NCBI GenBank assembly: GCA_948474755.1
Contig: CAOLHI010000650.1
Location: 1 to 64,000, forward strand
Length of the DNA stretch: 64,000 nt
DNA from: Ctenosaura bakeri
Taxonomy: Eukaryota; Chordata; Lepidosauria; Squamata; Iguanidae
Direction of reading: 5' to 3'
How positions within the stretch are numbered: position 1 is the first letter of the stretch; each line of letters begins with the position of its first letter. The position numbers and the translations under genes are program-made. The notes beneath the pieces were generated by a model. The model searched no databases and had not been told where the DNA came from. It was given only the letters and a program-made list of their open reading frames with translations. Shown in pieces: positions 60,025 to 64,000 of this stretch.

Positions 60025-60027
60025 TAT

Positions 60028-61559
60028 GAAAGGAATACATTGACTGCAAGTCTGGAACAGCATATGAACTTCTGTAGTGCAAGAAGAGACTTTTTGTGCT
60101 TTAAATGAAATAGCCTCTTCAATTAGGCAAGTGGTTCATATAGTTGTGACCCATTTGCTTTCTGAAATAATTTACACTAGGGATTTTCATGCAGCTATGT
60201 ATTCCTTTTACTATGATACTACTATATGATGATCATCAAGGCTCTTTTGGCAATCACCCCTTCATCAAATATGCATGATGCAGAGGAAAACAAAGCATCA
60301 CTTGTGTTTGTACTCACAACCAGCTTTACCATTAGGAAGAATGAGACAGCTAACTCAGGTCACAAACACTGGGGCCTGGAGAAGGGCTAGATGACAGAGC
60401 TCTGTGTGAAGGATGTCTCATTTGAACAATTTCTGTACTTGAATTAGGGAAAGGGAGAATCTTGCTTTTTGTTCCACAGCAGTGAAATGTTTCTAGAAGG
60501 ATGTGTGTGTGAGATAGAGATGGCTAGGAACAGGAGGAAAAGGGGAGAAACCACAGTTCTGAGTTCCTTGGTGAGCAGAAGTCTCCTTGTCTGGGAAATG
60601 AATTGAACCCGCTCAAGCAAAGCAAATGAACTTCTAAACTCGTCAAGAAGGTTTGAAAATAATAATTGACAAGACCTAATTCTTCCCATGCAAACCAATG
60701 GGAGAACTTTCCCTTCCTCTCCATATGAGTATGAACTTTTGGTCAGCTATGCTATTTGTAGTTTTGTTCACAAGAAGGAACACTTGCTGTATGGCTGAAC
60801 TGTGATCTCATTTCAGATGCCCATATAATATTATGGATTTAATTTATTGTTTTCTTATTTCCAGAAGAGAGAGGGTGTATTGTGGTATTTTCTGCATCAG
60901 GTGCCAAAGCAACTGTTTGGCCTTAACTTTGAGAGAAGGCCTGCACCTTGAAATAGGAATTGGGCCAATTCTGGAAATCAGAGCATGATCTTCATCACCA
61001 TTCTCCAATGTAGGGCTGAAGAACTCACTTATTCTAGTACAAAACTCAAGCTGTTTGCCTAAAGGGTTTGTTTCTAGAATGCTAAGACTAAGACTGTATC
61101 TGTACTAAATAGTTAGAGCAACGTAGCCCCACTTTTACTATCTTGGCTTCATCTTAATTGGTGAGATACTTGAAATTATAAAACAGTAGTTCAGGGAGTG
61201 GACTAGATCTCTCTAGCACAGAATTCTAAGTACTTGATGAAACTACAAACTCCAGGATTCCATACAATGGATCCCTGACCAACCACAGTCATAGCCAAGA
61301 ATTATTTACTGTGTGGTACAGATATAATCTGTGGCCTGAATCCTGCTGTTAGTCTCAATTAGAAGAGAATAATTGAATCAATGGAATTTACCTATGCATA
61401 CCTATGGGTTGATTCAGCTTTCAACATTTGAGTCAATGGGTCTATCAAGTTAGAACAAGTAAGTTCAGGTCTGATTTAGGGATGGGAGGACTATTAAAAC
61501 AAATTAAAACAAATTCAAAAAATGCTCAAAAATGTGTTTCTCAAGTGTCAAGAAACCCT
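60028..61559. other. Unassigned sequence with old repeat traces
   Basis: 61185-61265 ('gttcagggagtggac...ctacaaactccaggattcc') may be a decayed family 1 arm, and 61335-61480 resembles an old common reptile repeat. No gene. Confidence 0.35.
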
Positions 61560-61980
61560 GGCCCTTTTCGCATGGCATTTTCCATGCGAAAGGGTGCCTG
61601 GAGCATTGCATGATTGTAAGGAGTGATCTGCACAATGCACTCACAATCGTGCAATGCTCCAGGGGCTGGCAGGTGCCAATTGTGCACCTTTTCATTTTCA
61701 GCTAGAAGCCGAAAATGGTGGGCAATCGTGCATTGCTCCTGGTTCCCACGTGCACTTACCTGGTGTGCGGAGCTTCTGGAGCTGCACCGGTCATGCTTCC
61801 TGCCCCAGCGCAGCCTGGGAAACTCCCAGGCTGTGCTGTGGAAGGAAGAGGTGGGGCTCTCGTGCAAGCGGGCAGCTTGTGCGGAGCTGAAGCAGCAGGG
61901 ATGTGAGAACCTCTCACTGGAGGCTGCTCATGCTATCCCCCCACCCCAGTGCCGGAAGAAGGTAAGGTGCGGAAAGGGCC
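61560..61980 (+). mobile_element. Family 2 hairpin-chain MITE, copy F (reference)
   Basis: 421 bp from GGCCCTTTTCGCATGG to GGTGCGGAAAGGGCC. At least five separate inverted repeats follow one another. (1) 61561-61594, CGCATGG with CCATGCG. (2) 61600-61617 with 61643-61660, 17 of 18 paired. (3) CATTTTCAGCT with AGCCGAAAATG near 61688-61713. (4) 61797-61820 with 61824-61847, around CAGCCTGGGA/TCCCAGGCTG. (5) GTGAGAACCTCTCAC at 61901. The flanks CCT and TTT do not match well. Copy A is collinear with it. Confidence 0.85.
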
Positions 61981-63337
61981 TTTGACATGAAGAATACTGG
62001 AGTGACAAGAATTTTCATGCTTTGGGACTTATTCTACACAAAATTTGCAGAGCTATTTTTTTTTTTTTTTTTGCACAGAAAACAGCATCTCCTATGCAGG
62101 AAGCAGAATTTTCTGCATAGCAAACAGTATTTCTGGAGAAATATTATTTTCTGTACAGAAAATGCTGATTTCTGTACAAAACAACGGTGTTGAAGTTTTG
62201 TGCACAATAAGTCTTGAATGACAAATAATCTTTGGAAACTGCACAGTTTCCAAGGACTTTCTTATAGTGAGAAGAAATTCCTCAGATTACTCACTGATGC
62301 CTTTAGGAAAAAAATAAAGAAGAATCACATTCCTAGTCTAAAGTTTTTGCAGTTCTGCAGATTAGAATGGATGGATTTTGATGAAAGATTTTACAGAAAT
62401 TTCATTTACCATTCTATACCATCTTCCCCTTCCCACAAAAACAAAGCACTCCACCCAAGAAAAACCATTGTGGAATTTAGGAGGAAATAAGAATGTGAAA
62501 ACCATTATGCAGAGGCCAGACCACACCCAGTTATGTATGGTTATTTTATAATGGATATCATTTGGTTGAAGTGAAGATACATGGAACATACTGAAGGATA
62601 CACCACCTGGGCACACATTACTTAATATATGTAATTAAAGCTAACAATAGAGAGCTCCCCACCCCCATTGTTCTTCTGCCAACAGACAAGGGCTTTTATA
62701 TTCAAGAATACTTTGGTGGAACTGACTGCTTTCTGAGCACAATTTTTTATCATGAGTTTTAAGATCATTTTAATTGGTTTGTTGTTTTAATATTACAGTT
62801 TGTTTTTCCAAGTACTATATTATTATTAAAAATGTGTGGGTTTTAGCTGCACCTGGTTTTAAATCAAATAAGTAAGTAAATAAATATCACACAAACATCA
62901 GACACTGTGCAATGAAACAAAACAGAATTAGGTTCCTAGGCCCCAAAGTCTTCCAGTAGTGTCACTGACCTAAAAGGCCCCCTACAACTTTGTAGAAATA
63001 ATGAAGTTCACAGGCAACAGAAATGAAGGAAAACCATTTCAGATACGAAAACTTGACATATGAAATTCATAACTAACTGGCATGCTTGTCTGTGAATTTC
63101 ACATTTGGCCAGACTATTTATCTTCCAAAATAATGTGTCTTGCTACAGATAAACACACACCCTGAGGAAGATAATGTCTATGCAGCCCTTCTTTCTCAAT
63201 TTTGCTTTCACCTTTTGGGAGACTAGGAAATTATTGTGGTAGAATAGATTGTTGCATTTTGTAGGGTTATGTTAGTTTATATTTCACACAGAAAGTGTAT
63301 TAATATGTTAAGCGAAACCTGCAAGAAAATGGACATT
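61981..63337. other. Unassigned; TTCTGTACAGAAAA-type motif cluster near its start
   Basis: 62025-62205 has repeated motifs such as TTTTCTGTACAGAAAA (62149-62164, a perfect palindrome), TTTGCACAGAAAA and TTTCTGTACAAAA, plus a T17 run. 62750-62885 resembles an L2-like T-rich 3' end with AAAT tail. No gene. Confidence 0.45.
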
Positions 63338-63499
63338 AAAGTATTGGACTACAACCCAAGAGACCAGGATTCTATTCTCCACTTGACCATGGAAACCCCC
63401 TGGGTGACCTTGGGCATATCACATACACTCAGACCCAGAAACCCCCCTGATAGGTTCACCTGGGGGTTGTCATGACTTGAAGACACATAACAACAACAG
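63338..63499 (+). mobile_element. Sauria-type SINE, head truncated
   Basis: Begins inside the tRNA-like part ('aaagtattggactacaaccc'), then CCAGGATTCTATTCTCC, CCATGGAAACCCCC, 'ggtgaccttgggca' and a BovB-like tail with 'catgacttgaagacacataacaacaacag'. Confidence 0.85.
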
Positions 63500-64000
63500 A
63501 ACTAAATAAATACCCTGCTCAGGGTACCAGGCACTCTGTCCCATTCCACTGTCCTGTTTTTCTCCAATTTCTTTCCCCCACATATATGCACACCAATCAG
63601 TCAGCATTTGGGGGTCACAGAGCATATTCTGCCCTTAGATTTTAAGACCATAACAACCCTACTCATACATCACCTAAATGGTTAGTAGAAGACGTAAGCT
63701 CGACCAAGGTACATCAAAAGGCTTTGACACATAGCCCCTTCTTCTGATAACTGTGCATCAAGACACAACATATTTGATTGGAGGAACTTCCTATGTATAG
63801 TTATATGCATTCATGCCATATGACCATTCAACTGGGGCTGGGGCTAATAGAGATAGACCATACTGGGAGCAGAGCTATTCAGTTCAACCCTATTCCCGCT
63901 CATGTATTGTGCTAAACATTTGTGATCATTCTTGAATTGTGTTGCCATCAACAGAGTAAGTGTTGGTAGAAGAAAAGGATTCTTAGACCTAAGGACCAAA
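63500..64000. other. Unassigned sequence
   Basis: No gene or recognised repeat up to the window edge. Confidence 0.45.

Noticed and set aside
1..64000. Exons of a host gene spanning the window
   Set aside because: I looked for frames bounded by AG/GT with protein-like composition outside repeats and found none that I could support. Transcript data or cross-species conservation would be needed to exclude small exons.

Overview
The window looks like a stretch of a squamate reptile (lizard-type) nuclear genome. It is AT-rich and non-coding, with no cellular gene that I can support. No ORF forms a recognisable host protein, no convincing exon chain is visible, and I see no rRNA, no functional tRNA and no CRISPR array. 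The organism call rests on the repeats: tRNA-derived SINEs with a BovB-like 3' tail (Sauria-SINE type), BovB LINE 3' ends, many CR1 LINE pieces, L2-like tails, a Penelope-like element, and very numerous fold-back DNA transposons. The window could be a gene desert or one large intron; the sequence does not decide.

The dominant theme is short non-autonomous DNA transposons built from inverted repeats. I name four groups for convenience. Family 1: palindromes of about 180 bp with GGCCATTTCCGC-type ends (best copies 59845-60024, 45445-45624, 4980-5155). Family 2: elements of 370-425 bp made of a chain of separate hairpins with GGCCCTTTYCGC-type ends (3130-3498, 32957-33379, 39207-39616, 42421-42814, 43416-44264, 61560-61980), plus a diverged subgroup (51038-51443, 56909-57299). 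Most family 2 copies and some family 1 copies sit between 3-bp direct repeats (TAT, TTT, CAT, TTA, ATA). Shared ends and target-site size suggest that one transposase, not present here, moved both. Family 3: Tigger/pogo-like elements with CAG...CTG ends in TA targets (23170-23655, 32254-32722, 50066-50447). Family 4: a single 660-bp fold-back with arms of about 220 bp (8386-9047). A hAT-type element (4473-5179) carries a nested family 1 copy.

Layout: 1-5.2 kb holds CR1 tails, a family 2 copy, a BovB end and the hAT element. 5.2-11.7 kb is mostly unassigned, with the big fold-back. 11.7-13.2 kb is a decayed Penelope-like element. 13.2-22.9 kb is old sequence with family 1 pieces, an L2-like tail and one SINE. 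22.9-24.5 kb is a CR1 copy broken by two insertions. 27.7-30.1 kb is a minus-strand CR1 with ORF1 and ORF2 remnants and internal deletions. 31-37 kb is a dense nest: family 2 and 3 elements, two solo LTRs and three SINEs. 38-47 kb has many family 1 and 2 copies, including a very CpG-rich one (43.4-44.3 kb) split by a SINE. 47-56 kb holds two related solo LTRs, a BovB end, a Tigger-like element and an L2-like piece. 56-64 kb has three more fold-back elements and a SINE.

No genes act together here. The useful content is a record of nested insertions and a possibly undescribed hairpin-chain transposon family.
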